64,000 nt of DNA from Rhynchopus sp. YZ270_cl-10 (lineage: Eukaryota; Euglenozoa; Diplonemea; Diplonemida; Diplonemidae). Position 1 is the first letter of the stretch. Every line of letters starts with the position of its first letter. The DNA is taken from assembly GCA_964035575.1 (NCBI GenBank), contig OZ037890.1, positions 310,001 through 374,000 of the forward strand, given 5' to 3'. This document shows positions 19,243 through 30,600 of the stretch, one piece after another. Below the pieces are notes generated by a model. It was not told the DNA's origin. It saw nothing but the letters and a program-made list of their open reading frames with translations, and searched no databases. Made by a program: the position numbers and the translations under genes.

Positions 19243-20507
19243 TTTTTTTTGTTTTTTTTTTGATAAATTGTTGGAAGTGTAGTTGCCTCGGTTGTGTTGC
19301 CAACAGTTGTGCAATCTCCACTGGGTTGAAAAATTGATAACGTGCAGGATGAACTCGCGCACACACATCTTTACCACTATCGCTATCGCGCAAAATAAAA
19401 ACCCCCGGAGTGTCACACTTGGGAGTTGTTTACAGGGCAACTGTAAGCAGGTACACAGTCATTTCCCCATCCTGACTGGGAAGGGAAGGGGGGATTTAAA
19501 GACCAACAAAAGCAGGTGTACTGGAACACAACACTGGGCATTTGCTGAATACAATGAGCGCCGGGGCGCTAATGGAACGGAGGGAGTGCACACGATCCCT
19601 CTTCACACCAGGGAATGGGGAAAAAAAGAAAAGCTTGTGTGATGAACCTAGCCTCGCGGTGTTTAGTCATCATTGGGCGAAAGGGGGGGTTGTAATAAGT
19701 AAAAGATGGTGTAGCTGAATGGGGGGGCGCAAAAAGTGCGAATCGGAATCACCCCCCTTCAGCCACATCAAAATAAATTTATTTTTATTTGAAAACACAG
19801 GTGCACTCCATATCCAAACAGGGGGGATGCCTGGGCGAAAGGGGTGAAGGAGAAGGGGGGAGGCTTGTAAGAAAAGTTTAAAAAAAAGGGGGACAAAAAA
19901 TGAAAAAAGTTTCTGTTTTTGTTTTCGAAGGAGAGGGAGGAAAGAAAAGATAAGAAACATGCCGAAACGGGGGAGAATATAAAAAAACAAGAGAAAAAAA
20001 AAAAGAAAAAAAGCGTGGCAAGATGGCTCTGAGCCTCTCTGTGCTGTCACCTTGGTACAGAAAATCAAGGCTTCTAGAAATACAAAAAAAACAAAAAAAA
20101 AAAAACACACCCTTTTCAATACTATCGACCAATATCCTCCGAGATAAAGATAACAAACCTGTCTTTTGACCGACATCTCTTTTTTGCGATGCAAGAAATA
20201 TTCGGAACGGGAAGAAAAAAAAAGATGCATTTTTGTTATCAAACCTCAATTTCTTTTTTGTCGTTCTGTATTTTTTTGTGGACGCTTTTTTTTTTCTCTC
20301 TCTCTCTCTCTGATAATTTGTTGGATTAGTATAGCTTGCCCATAATATTATAGACAATCTCTTCACTTTTCTTTTCCTTTTTCTTTTTGTTCCCGCATTC
20401 ATTTCGTACGACCCCCACCAATGAAGTCTCTATTTTCGCATATTTTTTTTTTTTTAATATACGCAGAGTGTCATCACGGGTGGGACTCGGGGTAAAGAAC
20501 TGAGGTA

Positions 20508-21788
20508 TCACCCCTCTGGTACAGTTGGCACACACAGCATCCCCTCTTCATCTACTCCAATCACAACATCTGCACTCATTCCCACATCCACATCCAAGCC
20601 CAGGACTACCGACAGCTCATTTCTGGGCTCACCACACTCCCGCCTGTACAGCCAAAGCAACGCACAGCACAGACTGCACACCACACCAAATAACCCTGCA
20701 AGCCGCCTGCGTGATTGGCTACCATTCGCACCACTGTCACTCTCTCCACAATTATACGGCGCCACCCAATCGGCAGTAAACACTGCAATGTCTCCGCGAG
20801 ATGTGGTTACGTAAAGCCTTTTGTTAGGACCCTTCTCCACTGCCGTCGCGCCTGAAACAATAAACTGAACAACCGGCACTATACCATCCGCAATAAAAAA
20901 GACGTCCACAACGTCATCTCGAAGCAGAAACACATGGTTGTCTATCACAACGAGAGCACCCCCTCGGGTAGCGACAGACGCTGCCTCTCTCAAAAACGGG
21001 GTTGAGAGCGCTACCAACACCCCCGACGAGGTTATTCCTACGATAAAAGCTTCTGTTGCGCCCAACGAAACAAAATGGTGTCCTGTTTCCTTTGGTGCTA
21101 ACGGAGCGGGGAGTTCGGCGCGGTTCACATCCACTGCGGTAATTACACCTACCTCATTTGCGACAAACACATATCCATTGACCGCCGCCATAGCTACCGG
21201 CTGCATACCAAGCTGGATAACACCCAATCTCTCCAAAGGCGTCCCTCTGTGCAGGCTATACGTCTCTAACATTCCGCTGGTTGTTACAATATACACAATA
21301 TCACTTCGCAACGATACTGCGAGGACCGTATCAGACAAATGCCTACCCCACTCTGCAAGAACCGGGGGTGAGTGGACAGCATCGATCGCCTGCAACATGG
21401 CGGCACCACAGGGCATTATCGCTGTCGCGCCGTCACTACTGAAATGCACCTTCCCACAGCTCCGGCTTTGTAATGGTGTAGGCTCCGCAATCTGCTTTCC
21501 CTCTACGCTCAACAGATGCAACGTTGCGCCTACAGCAAACAATGTGCCGCAAGACACCCCACTCCTCGGTGACGACACCGCTCTCAGCGGGGTTCCAATG
21601 GAAAGTATGTGGTCTGGATGTACCGTAGTTTTAACCTGCAAAATCTCTGCATGGTGGGTGGCATTGGTAATGTTGTCTTCTAATTGGTTAACCTGCTTAG
21701 AGTCGATAAGAGAACTGTGTTCGGTACGGTTCCCTTCAGAACCGAAGACACATGCCATATACACAACCAAAAAAACCCATAACCTCAT
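20508..21788 (-). CDS. Single-propeller type I membrane protein (family member B)
   Basis: A 426-residue protein starting MRLWVFLVVYMACVFGSEG, a signal peptide. The ATG lies about 46 nt after TTTCTTTCTCCAG on the coding strand, a good splice acceptor. The ectodomain (about 60-350) is a propeller-like series of short beta strands resembling the last propeller of the 27636-31544 protein (both have CGxLxAVGxTLxxxSVxG, an AIxGHVV/AVNGYVF strand and an LYVxxxxGxIxVF strand). N-glycosylation sites occur near the N-terminus. A transmembrane helix (LAGLFGVVCSLCCALLWLY) is at about 360-380, followed by an acidic tail of about 45 residues. The Pro/Thr stalk and first propeller of the other members are missing, so this is either a short form or the ancestral unit. 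Confidence 0.8.
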   Translation of the reverse strand: MRLWVFLVVYMACVFGSEGNRTEHSSLIDSKQVNQLEDNITNATHHAEILQVKTTVHPDHILSIGTPLRAVSSPRSGVSCGTLFAVGATLHLLSVEGKQIAEPTPLQSRSCGKVHFSSDGATAIMPCGAAMLQAIDAVHSPPVLAEWGRHLSDTVLAVSLRSDIVYIVTTSGMLETYSLHRGTPLERLGVIQLGMQPVAMAAVNGYVFVANEVGVITAVDVNRAELPAPLAPKETGHHFVSLGATEAFIVGITSSGVLVALSTPFLREAASVATRGGALVVIDNHVFLLRDDVVDVFFIADGIVPVVQFIVSGATAVEKGPNKRLYVTTSRGDIAVFTADWVAPYNCGESDSGANGSQSRRRLAGLFGVVCSLCCALLWLYRRECGEPRNELSVVLGLDVDVGMSADVVIGVDEEGMLCVPTVPEG

Positions 21789-22400
21789 CTAATATCGCTC
21801 GCAATTAATATTGCTCGCAAATCCTCTTCTGGAGAAAGAAAAAAAATATAGGGTTTGTGTAATATTGGCCGAAGCCTTTTTATAAAACCTGGTTTTTGGT
21901 GGAAAAAAAAAGGGGGGTGAAGTCTGTGGAGGGGGGGATAAAATTGGAGGGGGGTCTTTTTTTCTAACCAGGCAAAAAATATATATAAGATGGAGGAAGA
22001 CTGACAGAAACTAAACAGTATTTTTTTTTTCTTTGGAGCGATGAACGAAGATATATCAAGGCGAAATAAGAAACGTAACACTCATCACACGATAAAACCT
22101 ATGAAGGGGGGTTGTGAAACGCACACACCCCCCGACCTGTTTGGTGAGGAGCTGGCTCTGCAGCCGCGGTACGTTCCTCAGAACCCGCAAAGTGTGTTCA
22201 AAATGCTTTGTTTCTATTTACCCCTTCATTTCGTGAGGTGACAGAAAAGGATAAACCCTTGAAAAGAGGTCACTCACGGGGGGAGGGACAACACGGATAG
22301 CAACAGGTGGTGGGTGGGGAGTGGAAATATGAACACACCTCGCGTGCATACACATCTGCACTATAAGTAGTCAGTGGTATTGTACTTTCGCACTGCCGGC

Positions 22401-22463
22401 CAATACGCTCCTACTGACTACCTGGCCGTGAAGAGGAAACCTCTTTGAGGCCAAAAAAAGAAA
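22401..22463 (+). repeat. Spacer module family 'GGCCGTGAAGAGG', copy 1
   Basis: CAATACGCTCCTACTGAC, then CTGGCCGTGAAGAGGAAACC and TCTTTGAGGCC followed by poly(A). The second copy at 50013-50070 is nearly identical. GAGGAAACCTC forms a tight GAAA-type hairpin and GGCC pairs with GGCC outside it. Same orientation in both copies. Confidence 0.85.
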
Positions 22464-23192
22464 AGAAAAGTGAGTGGAAATTGCTACCTGAGATGAGACA
22501 CACAGACACGTTTTGAGCGGACCAAATGAACGCTGCCAACAAAAAAAACTTGAAGCCATTTGTGTACCTTTCGTGTACACACATCGCAAAAAAAAAAAAG
22601 CCACATTGACATTAGATTCATATACTTTCAGTTCACAGAATTGAAAGCATGTTTACAGAAGGATTGACAGATCACGGCCTATTGCAAAGGTCTCGAATTG
22701 AATGATAACAGTGAGACCTGCGGATGGCTTTTGGTAAAACTGTGTAGAGGAGGGGGGGCACGAAATCGACTACAATACACGCCGTATGTGCACGTTTTTG
22801 GTAGACGGAGGACTTTCGCTGGAAGGGGGGGAGGGAGAAAGTTGCTTGTGTCTCTTTGTTGTTGTTCGTCTGTTGCATTGAAGCATCTACACAACACAAG
22901 AAAAGTTGAAAGATGAAAAACGAAAGATGAGTATGCTTTGAACGAACACATCTTTCATTTAAAAGTGTCAATTGTCGTTCCCTTCTTCTTGTAGTTGTTT
23001 GATTGAGTTGACGCTTCCACACACTAACCTCACCTGGGTGGTGTGGCGTAGCGCGGTTGGGTGAGTGAAAGACGTGACGCCTTCCGCTCACAAAGTAGTG
23101 CGCGGAAATAAAAAAGAGCACCGTAATGGACCCAGAACAGAATATAACAAAAATAAAATAAAATAAAAGCGTGATTTTTTTGAAGGTACAAA

Positions 23193-23262
23193 ACTAAACA
23201 GCATTACACCAACTGATCTGACCCACTGATGGACCTTGTTTCGTTGACCGCAGCCATTTATT
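23193..23262 (+). repeat. Spacer module family 'GTTGACCGCAG', copy 1
   Basis: Shares AAACTAAACA, AACTGATCTG and TTTCGTTGACCGCAG in order with copies at 57453-57530 and (diverged) 42299-42380. Copies 2 and 3 also share a CTACTACTGTGTCTTTTTT-like interior. All in the same orientation. Confidence 0.75.
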
Positions 23263-23567
23263 GTAAAGAGTAGTTGAAAACGTGCTAAACGCATCTCAGT
23301 CGAGCTCATGCAAAGGGTAGGTGGGGGTACGTGGGCGTAAAGACAGATCTACCGTTGGTTTTTTTAACGCCCATTCTTTTGAAAATGTGCATGTGAGGAA
23401 AAATTCTAAACAGGTAACAGATGCTCAAAAGTGAAAAATTCTGGCGTTAATGGATCGCTAGGGTGGGTAAACTACCCAATCCAAAAATTATCGAACAGAT
23501 TCGTGTTCCAAAAAACCCAAAAAAAAAAAAATCCAAAAACCATAGGGTCCCCCCTATGGTTTTTATA

Positions 23568-24557
23568 CAGTACAGTACACAGTACACAGTACACAGTACA
23601 CAGTACACAGTACACAGTACACAGTACACAGTACACAGTACACAGTACACAGTACACAGTACACAGTACACAGTACACAGTACACAGTACACAGTACACA
23701 GTACACAGTACACAGTACACAGTACACAGTACACAGTACACAGTACACAGTACACAGTACACAGTACACAGTACACAGTACACAGTACACAGTACACAGT
23801 ACACAGTACACAGTACACAGTACACAGTACACAGTACACAGTACACAGTACACAGTACACAGTACACAGTACACAGTACACAGTACACAGTACACAGTAC
23901 ACAGTACACAGTACACAGTACACAGTACACAGTACACAGTACACAGTACACAGTACACAGTACACAGTACACAGTACACAGTACACAGTACCCAGTACCC
24001 AGTACCCAGTACCCAGTACCCAGTACCCAGTACCCAGTACCCAGTACCCAGTACCCAGTACCCAGTACCCAGTACCCAGTACCCAGTACCCAGTACCCAG
24101 TACCCAGTACCCAGTACCCAGTACCCAGTACCCAGTACCCAGTACCCAGTACCCAGTACCCAGTACCCAGTACCCAGTACCCAGTACCCAGTACCCAGTA
24201 CCCAGTACCCAGTACCCAGTACCCAGTACCCAGTACCCAGTACCCAGTACCCAGTACCCAGTACAGTACAGTACAGTACAGTACAGTACAGTACAGTACA
24301 GTACAGTACAGTACAGTACAGTACAGTACAGTACAGTACAGTACAGTACAGTACAGTACAGTACAGTACAGTACAGTACAGTACAGTACAGTACAGTACA
24401 GTACAGTACAGTACAGTACAGTACAGTACAGTACAGTACAGTACAGTACAGTACAGTACAGTACAGTACAGTACAGTACAGTACAGTACAGTACAGTACA
24501 GTACAGTACAGTACAGTACAGTACAGTACAGTACAGTACAGTACAGTACAGTACAGT
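23568..24557. repeat. Three-part satellite: CAGTACA, then CAGTACC, then CAGTA
   Basis: About 60 copies of the 7-mer CAGTACA (23568-23990) switch abruptly to about 39 copies of CAGTACC (23991-24260), then to about 59 copies of the 5-mer CAGTA (24261-24557). Within each block the copies look perfect. The array is open in several frames on both strands (repeats of Y-T-V-H-S-T-Q and Y-S-T-V-Q), but this is a property of the repeat, not evidence of a protein. Confidence 0.97.
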
Positions 24558-24578
24558 GCGATTCACATATCAGACAAG

Positions 24579-24781
24579 ATCTCGTTAGGCGTATACTCTG
24601 GGCCTCGTTCATTTAATAAACCACAGATGCAAATTTTTGAGCCTACGACCCCGCATTTAACTCATTTCGATCCGCTGATTTCAATCCCAAAAATATTTCA
24701 AAAAAATATTTCTGGTGTGGCAATAGTAAAGGGGGGTATGGATATTGGAAAACAGGCCTTCATATACGCCTAACGAGATTT
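24579..24781. mobile_element. About 200-bp element with 17-bp terminal inverted repeats
   Basis: ATCTCGTTAGGCGTATA near the left end and TATACGCCTAACGAGAT at the right end are exact reverse complements, with weaker GGCC pairing inside. It abuts the right edge of the satellite (22 bp away). No clear target duplication. Confidence 0.7.
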
Positions 24782-27476
24782 TGGAAGATATATTCACAAA
24801 AATTTCACTACCGCTTCATAAAAATTCACAAAACCATGTGTCTGACGACCCCAAAATAGCACAGTGTGACAGAGTCTAAACAGCATTGGTTCACTCATAC
24901 GACCTGCACACCACACACGACACTGTTGTTGATGTGCACATTCTGCACAACTACGGCGAGGTCGTTGCGAAGCTGTACTGGGTGCAAGGCGCAGGGGTGC
25001 AGCTTTCACAGGCAAAGTTCTATGGGTAGTCCGGCATTGCGACTGTGACGGCATCAGCCGCGCTCATTTTTTCTTCTACAAGCTTGGTGTCAGGGATGAA
25101 ACAAAAGAATACATTGCATGATTTTTCTCTACCTACCACCTCCCGTGCATGAGTCTGTGTATAAGTCCGATTTTTCGGGCCCCCGGACTTATACACCGGT
25201 TTGCGCACGCAGGTACCCAGACCCACGCAGTGGCACATTAACTCAGTAGTGACCCACACACGAGGGAATGTGACACAGGAAAAATTTTTCAAATCCACAC
25301 AAAATGAAAGTCAGTGTGGTGGAAGGGGGCTGACTGCACTTTCCGCGCACATTTCCCATGTTGGCAGAAGAGAACATGGCCAATGATGTGTGGCGTCACA
25401 CCTCCACCATTCCTCCGGGCTACCCCTCCAAAAACTCCCCACTTGTTCGTTGCTTTTCAGCCCAGAACCCTGTTTCTATTCACTTACCTGTACTGGTAAG
25501 ATTGCCACTACAATTCGCACTCTATCCTCCCGCCCAATCGTCCACAACAAAAGTGCATACAAGCATCAAGACATGCGGAGACGAGCCGGTCACATTTAAC
25601 CCGATGCGTCCCACAGAATTTTTTGGGATTTCAAGGAAGTAGCGAGGTCAACAGGAATGCGGGGACGAGCCAGATAACGGAACCCGATAGCGGCGACAGA
25701 TTGCGCCCGCACGCACTTACACACGAAGCGGGGTGGGTGCGTGCGGGCGCTGCGCAGCGAAGCCTTTGCGCGAAGCGCAAAGGCGAGCGGAGCCGGGGGG
25801 TCTGGGGGGCGGAGCCCCCCAGAAATTTTTTTTTAATAACAGAGTATTTTTCCCTGTTTCCAGGTGTATTTTTGGGTGTCTTGCAGGGTGCATCTAAAAA
25901 ATTAGAAAATTTAAAAACGAAAACGAAAACGCCTTATTTGGGCTTTTTCGCGACCGCTCTTTCCAATCCGAAAATTATCGACCCTATTTTTTTACAACCT
26001 GGTATAGTCATATCACACCCTCAGTCAACATCAGCCAAAAAGTCACTTTTTCAAAAACGGATTCTCGCATTTGAAGGTGCAAAAAAGGCTCAGATCGCTT
26101 CAAAACGTGCGTTTTGAACCGAACGACAACCCTCTCTGAATTCACGACATTTTTTCTCGACCCGATTAGTGGAGTAGATATTTGTTATTACCCCCTGGTT
26201 ACCCTACTGACACATTTTCAAAAGAATGGGCGTAAAATATGCTCAGTTTCCAATAACGCGTTTCCCACTCGCACCGCCCATCTTTTAACAACGACACAAA
26301 TATTTTTTCCCCATAGAATAACGGTATCATTCTAGACGCATGTATGCGAGATGACGTCCACAAACGTGTAGACCGCCTCCGTCCTGGAACAACGTCTGCT
26401 GAACCCAATGAAAATAGCATCCGAACGCGCATTCCCGTTTTTTGAGGGGCGTTTTCGGGTGCGCGTTTGAAAAAAAGAAAAAGAAAAAAAAAACTCGCGT
26501 TCTCTTCACAGTGAAAACACTGTGAGCACTGCTTTCCCCTTTCTTATCGAATTCGACGATATTCTTTTAAGAAACGTGAAGAAGCTTTGCTGCCTACAGT
26601 ACACCAAACAAATTGACATCCAAATAAGGCGGATTTTAGGATTTTTAGAGTGGCAAACTTTTTTCTTTTTTGGCACCACACATATCTGGACTACTGTATG
26701 TATAGACTATAGTCTCCAAACGATGCACGTACCCAAACGCACACAACATTTTGACCAGGTGCCCACCACTCACTTCCCCAGTGACCTCCCTTATTCTCCT
26801 GATTCACATTCTATGAGAGTTATTTGTGTCAACAGCACGGTGTGAAAAAAAGGGGGGGAAGAAACGAAGTGAAACAGAACAAAACAGAACATAACATAAG
26901 TTTTATAAGATGAACCTAAGCCCGTGCTTAGTCACCTATAATAAAAGAAACCAAAGCAGGGGGCGGAAAAAAACCCCCCCCTGGGTGCAGAGCTCAGGGT
27001 GGCTAATTTTTTTTTGAACAATAAATTTTTCGCATTCCGGAACCAACTATTTTCCCCGAAGAAGAAAGGGGTCGTTTTCAGCCCCAAGCGCATACCTCGT
27101 ACCTTCCATGTAGTATATGCGGGGACATTTGTGGTGATGTAAACTAGGCCTAAATAAAGCTTTAGGGAAAGGGAAAGTTGACTTGAAATACAAAGCCCTC
27201 TCGTGAACAGTGTACCTTGGTGTACATGACCGGGGTGGACACCCAATCATTGCAGTCCTACCTCCATTTCGTGGTTTACATCTGATAAAAGAAAAAGAAT
27301 AGTGGAGCGCATCCTGTCTACACTAGCCAACGTTTTTTTCAAAAAAAGGGAGTTAGGACAAAATGATTCTCGAAACCTTTGTCACCTTATAAAAATTTTA
27401 CAAATCCAAAACAGAAAAATGGTACTATGCAAGAGACACGATCACCCTCAAAACCCCCCCTCCTCCCCCCCCTCCC
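24782..27476. other. Spacer with a possible orphan exon and repeat debris
   Basis: 24883-25029 (plus) has a 48-codon protein-like stretch after an AG (see findings). A hairpin GTATAAGTCCG/CGGACTTATAC is at 25160-25197. 25735-25835 is a block of nested inverted repeats (GCGCTGCGCAGCG, GCCTTTGCGCGAAGC, GGGGGGCGGAGCCCCCC). 25900-26500 has many GCGTTTT-like half-sites and may be an old transposon. Modules lie at 26902-26940 and 27172-27246. Confidence 0.5.
27172..27246 (+). repeat. Spacer module family 'GTACCTTGGTAC', representative copy
   Basis: Reads AAGTTGACTTGAAATACAAA, GCCCTCTCGTGAACAGTG, TACCTTGGTGTACATGACCG and GGGTGGACACCCAA. Other copies: 14624-14670, 18340-18382, 19031-19103, 39177-39230, 52750-52835, 56817-56900, 57632-57650 (5' fragment). 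GGTGGACACCCA is itself a small hairpin. Every copy has the same orientation, antisense to the genes. Confidence 0.87.
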
Positions 27477-27597
27477 TAATGGTGGCAGTATTGCGATGGG
27501 AGCCCATTGGAATACGCAAAATACATCAAAATACACGATGTATTTCGATGTATTTTGCGTATTCCAACGGGCTCCCATCACAATACTGCCACCATTA
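27477..27597. repeat. Near-perfect 60-bp-arm hairpin just downstream of member C
   Basis: Arms 27477-27535 and 27538-27597 (TAATGGTGGCAGTATTGCGA pairing with its complement ending CTGCCACCATTA) have only a few mismatches and almost no loop. It ends 39 bp before the stop codon of the next gene on the plus-strand map, so it lies in that gene's 3' flank. It could be a compact foldback element or an RNA-processing hairpin. Confidence 0.9.
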
Positions 27598-27635
27598 CCT
27601 CTCCCCAAACCCCCTCAACAAGAGATTGCACACAC

Positions 27636-30600
27636 TCAACACATCGGCACGGCGTCGCGCATTAACATCTCTGTGTTCTCACCACCACTGTTGGAGCCTA
27701 GGTCAGAGTGGAGAAGTTCCTTCTGGATGGTGCCGGTCCATTTGCAGTAGAGCCTATTGTGCGCTGCGGGGTAGTATGTGAGGAGCAGGATCACGCCCGT
27801 GGAGACACAGAGCACAATGAAGGCGATTGCCATTACAACAAGCGCCCTCTCGCCTGCTTCCTTGCTGTCATCAGCCCTACCACCACCACCACCACCACCA
27901 CCACAGGCAGTCACAGGAGGCACAGAGATAGAGTCCCTGAAGACCAAAATCCGCCCCGAAGCGGCAGCAACGTATAGATAGCCACGCTGCTCGACCACCC
28001 CGACAGTGGGCACCCTCGTCTCAAGCTGGCTAGAGAGCACCAAGGCACCGCCACTCTCTATCGTGAAGACCGAGACAGATGTGTCGTGCATGACGTAGAC
28101 GCGCTCTGCTCCGACCACCAGCGTGCCCCTGGAGATGCGGAACGAGCCCACCTCCTGCACGCTGACATACTCAGCAATCGTGACGTTGAGGACAACGAGG
28201 GAGCTGTCGGTGGTCATCCCCACCAAGAGGCCGTTGTGGACGACGAGGTGCGTCAGTGTGCTTCGGAGGGGGAGAACAGGTTCGTGTCTGCGTGGCAAAT
28301 ACGAGACGTCGAAGACACGAAGGGTGTTCCCTATGCCAAGGTACACAACGTGCCCGCCGATGGCAGCGACCACAGAGGCGTCGGGTGCGGCATTGAGGAG
28401 AATCGAGCCCAGGGTCTCCATCTTGCTTCCGGCCCACATCCATTTGTGGAGTGCAAGAGTGTCGTTGGTGGCAGAAATGGTGTACAGCGCCATGCTCTCA
28501 ACCGTGTCAGCCACCAGCCACGCCCGCAGCCCCACCTGCGGGAACTGCCACCCCAAAGACGCAGGTGCGGCAGTGCTGATGCCCTGCAGTGTCGTGCCGC
28601 ACAGCGTCACCGCGTACTGCGTGCTCCCAAAGAACGCCAGCCCCAGGCAAGGTGCGTGCTCCAAGGTGAGGTGCGTGTTCGACCACAGATCCGGCGTGTC
28701 GCCCGCCACAGAGACAACATTCAACGTCTCGCCCACAGCATACAGCGCGCCACAAGCGTTGCCACTCCCAACAATATTGCTGATACTCCCAAGCTCAATG
28801 TACGCCTTCTCTGCCCGAGGCCCTAAGAACGGGAGAGGCGGTGCCCACGTGGGCTGTGGGGTGGGTGAGATTGTGTGCGGCACGTTAGTCGTAGGTACGT
28901 CTGTTTCTGGTGCGTCTGTCTGTGGTATGTCTGTCATTGGTATAGATGTAACTGGTGCATTCGTTGGCGGCACCGTGGCTGGCGCGTGTGTCGTAGGTGC
29001 GTCTGTTGCTGGTACGTCTGTTTCTGGTGCGTCTGTCTGTGGTATGTCTGTCATTGGTATAGATGTAACTGGTGCATTCGTTGGTGACGCCGTGGCTGGC
29101 GCGTGTGTCGTAGGTGCGTCTGTTGCTGGTGCGTCTGTTGCCGGTGCATCACTACCTGGGACAACTGTCGCTGGCGCAGCGGTAGCCGGTGCATCAGTTG
29201 TGGGCACATCAGGCAGCGTCGTTGGTTGAGCTGTCTCAGCCGGTGTGTCTGTCGGTACGCTGGTCGCTGGTATAGCTGTCGGCGGTGTCTGTGTTGGCAC
29301 CAACGTTGGTGGCGCGGGTGTGTTTGAGAAGAACTTAAAGACCTCGATGTACCCACGGTTGTACTCGTCGCCATCACTTGCGTTGTATTCACTCCAGCCA
29401 TAGCCGTAGCCTTGGTTGACGTACAGCTTCATGATGGAGGACTCAAAGGTGTGGGCGAATGTGATTTGCGGGTTGCGCACATCGCTGACGTCCACCCCGT
29501 ATATGGCCTTTGTGTACATTGTGGGGACGTACACAGTTGTCCCGGACACTGTTGTGTCGACGATGTTTGCGCCGGGAAAGCGGTACATCGCGACCACATC
29601 GACACCATCCGCCCACGAGACACCAGATCGAGCGAGCACAGCGAACTGATCCCTCGAGGTCACTTTCACAGCACCCGCAAGCCCTTCACCCACACCGGAC
29701 AACGTAAAAAACCAGAACCCCAACAACTGCGAATGCAGCAGCACCGGGTTCATGAAGTCTGAGATACTATAAATCGCAAAGTCGTTACCCTCATACGACC
29801 CATAGTACGATACGAACATCACGTCCCCTATCACTGCGAAGTCCGCCACGGCGGTTGGGAGGGTGCACACCGTCTTTGCGACACCTGTCTCTTTATCGAC
29901 CCACTGGAGAAGGGGGAGCTGCGAGCTCTGATCGGGCGGGTTGAGCACCAAATACATTCCATTGCCACGCACGAACATGCTGCGCAGGGGGAAATAAATT
30001 TTGGAGTCATACGACGACGATGCGTTTTGCACTGGGGGGGACAGCGTTCTGAAGAAGTTGTAGCTAGACATATACGAGTACAGCGCAAAGGCACTGTCCA
30101 CCCCACTGTATATCATCATATCCGGCGCCTGCCCCAAGGTGCCCTCCTCACGCACAGAAGGCTCCCCTGGTTCACCCTCCAAGACATACAACATACTGTT
30201 TCCCCCATTCTGCGAGTAAAACCTTGGGGGGAACTCCTCACCATCCGATGGCGACCTTACAAAATTATGCGAAACCAAAGGAATCAAGGTTGAGTTCGCG
30301 ATGGGCTCCACAACCAAAACGGGAAGGTCTGTAAATGGTACGTTTGTGGGTGGTGCAGCAGTTGATGGAATGTTGGTTGCCGGTGGATGTGTTGGTGGGG
30401 GAAGTGTTGGTGATGGTGTTGGGGGTGCAGAGGTAGGGTTGAAGAGCTTAAAGACTTCGATGAAGCCGCGGTTGTATTGATCATTGTCCCCGGCATATTC
30501 ACTCCAGCCGTAGCCATAGCCTTGGTTTGCGAAGAGCTTGCTGGCACCGGTCTGCAGCTGGTGGGAGAATATAAGCTGCGGGTTCCGGATGTCGCTGAGA

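Larger units (their letters stand above)
17142..20507. other. 3.4-kb gene-free spacer with hairpins and modules
   Basis: Holds a hairpin TTTCTTTTGCTGCGA / TCGCAGCAAAAGAAA (17853-17887), the inverted-repeat element at 18838-18941, GTACCTTGG modules at 18340-18382 and 19031-19103, AGTGTAG-stem modules at 19192-19242 and 19259-19323, and AAGATG-stem modules at 18672-18700 and 19637-19672. The 17162-17521 frames look marginal and I do not call them. 19660-20500 is very A/T-homopolymer rich. Confidence 0.5.
21789..23567. other. Gene-free spacer between member B and the satellite
   Basis: Contains modules at 22401-22463 (GGCCGTGAAGAGG family), 22914-22954 (AAGATG family) and 23193-23262 (GTTGACCGCAG family), plus a hairpin ACCATAGGG/CCCTATGGT at 23539-23560 that abuts the satellite. 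A short plus-strand frame at 22041-22241 has a protein-like stretch but no start or splice context I trust. Confidence 0.5.

Noticed and set aside
22041-22241. Possible small gene or exon on the plus strand
   Set aside because: A protein-like stretch (GEELALQPRYVPQNPQSVFK) exists, but there are no supporting splice sites, neighbours or homology that I can recognise.
23568-24557. CRISPR-like regular repeat
   Set aside because: Units are 5-7 bp in direct tandem with no spacers; this is a satellite.
23431-24773. Several long frames of 180-436 codons across the CAGTAC satellite on both strands
   Set aside because: They exist only because the 7-mer and 5-mer units contain no stop in several frames; products are pure repeats without start context.
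28123-29229. Plus-strand frame of 368 codons
   Set aside because: Antisense shadow of the third propeller and stalk of the gene at 27636-31544.
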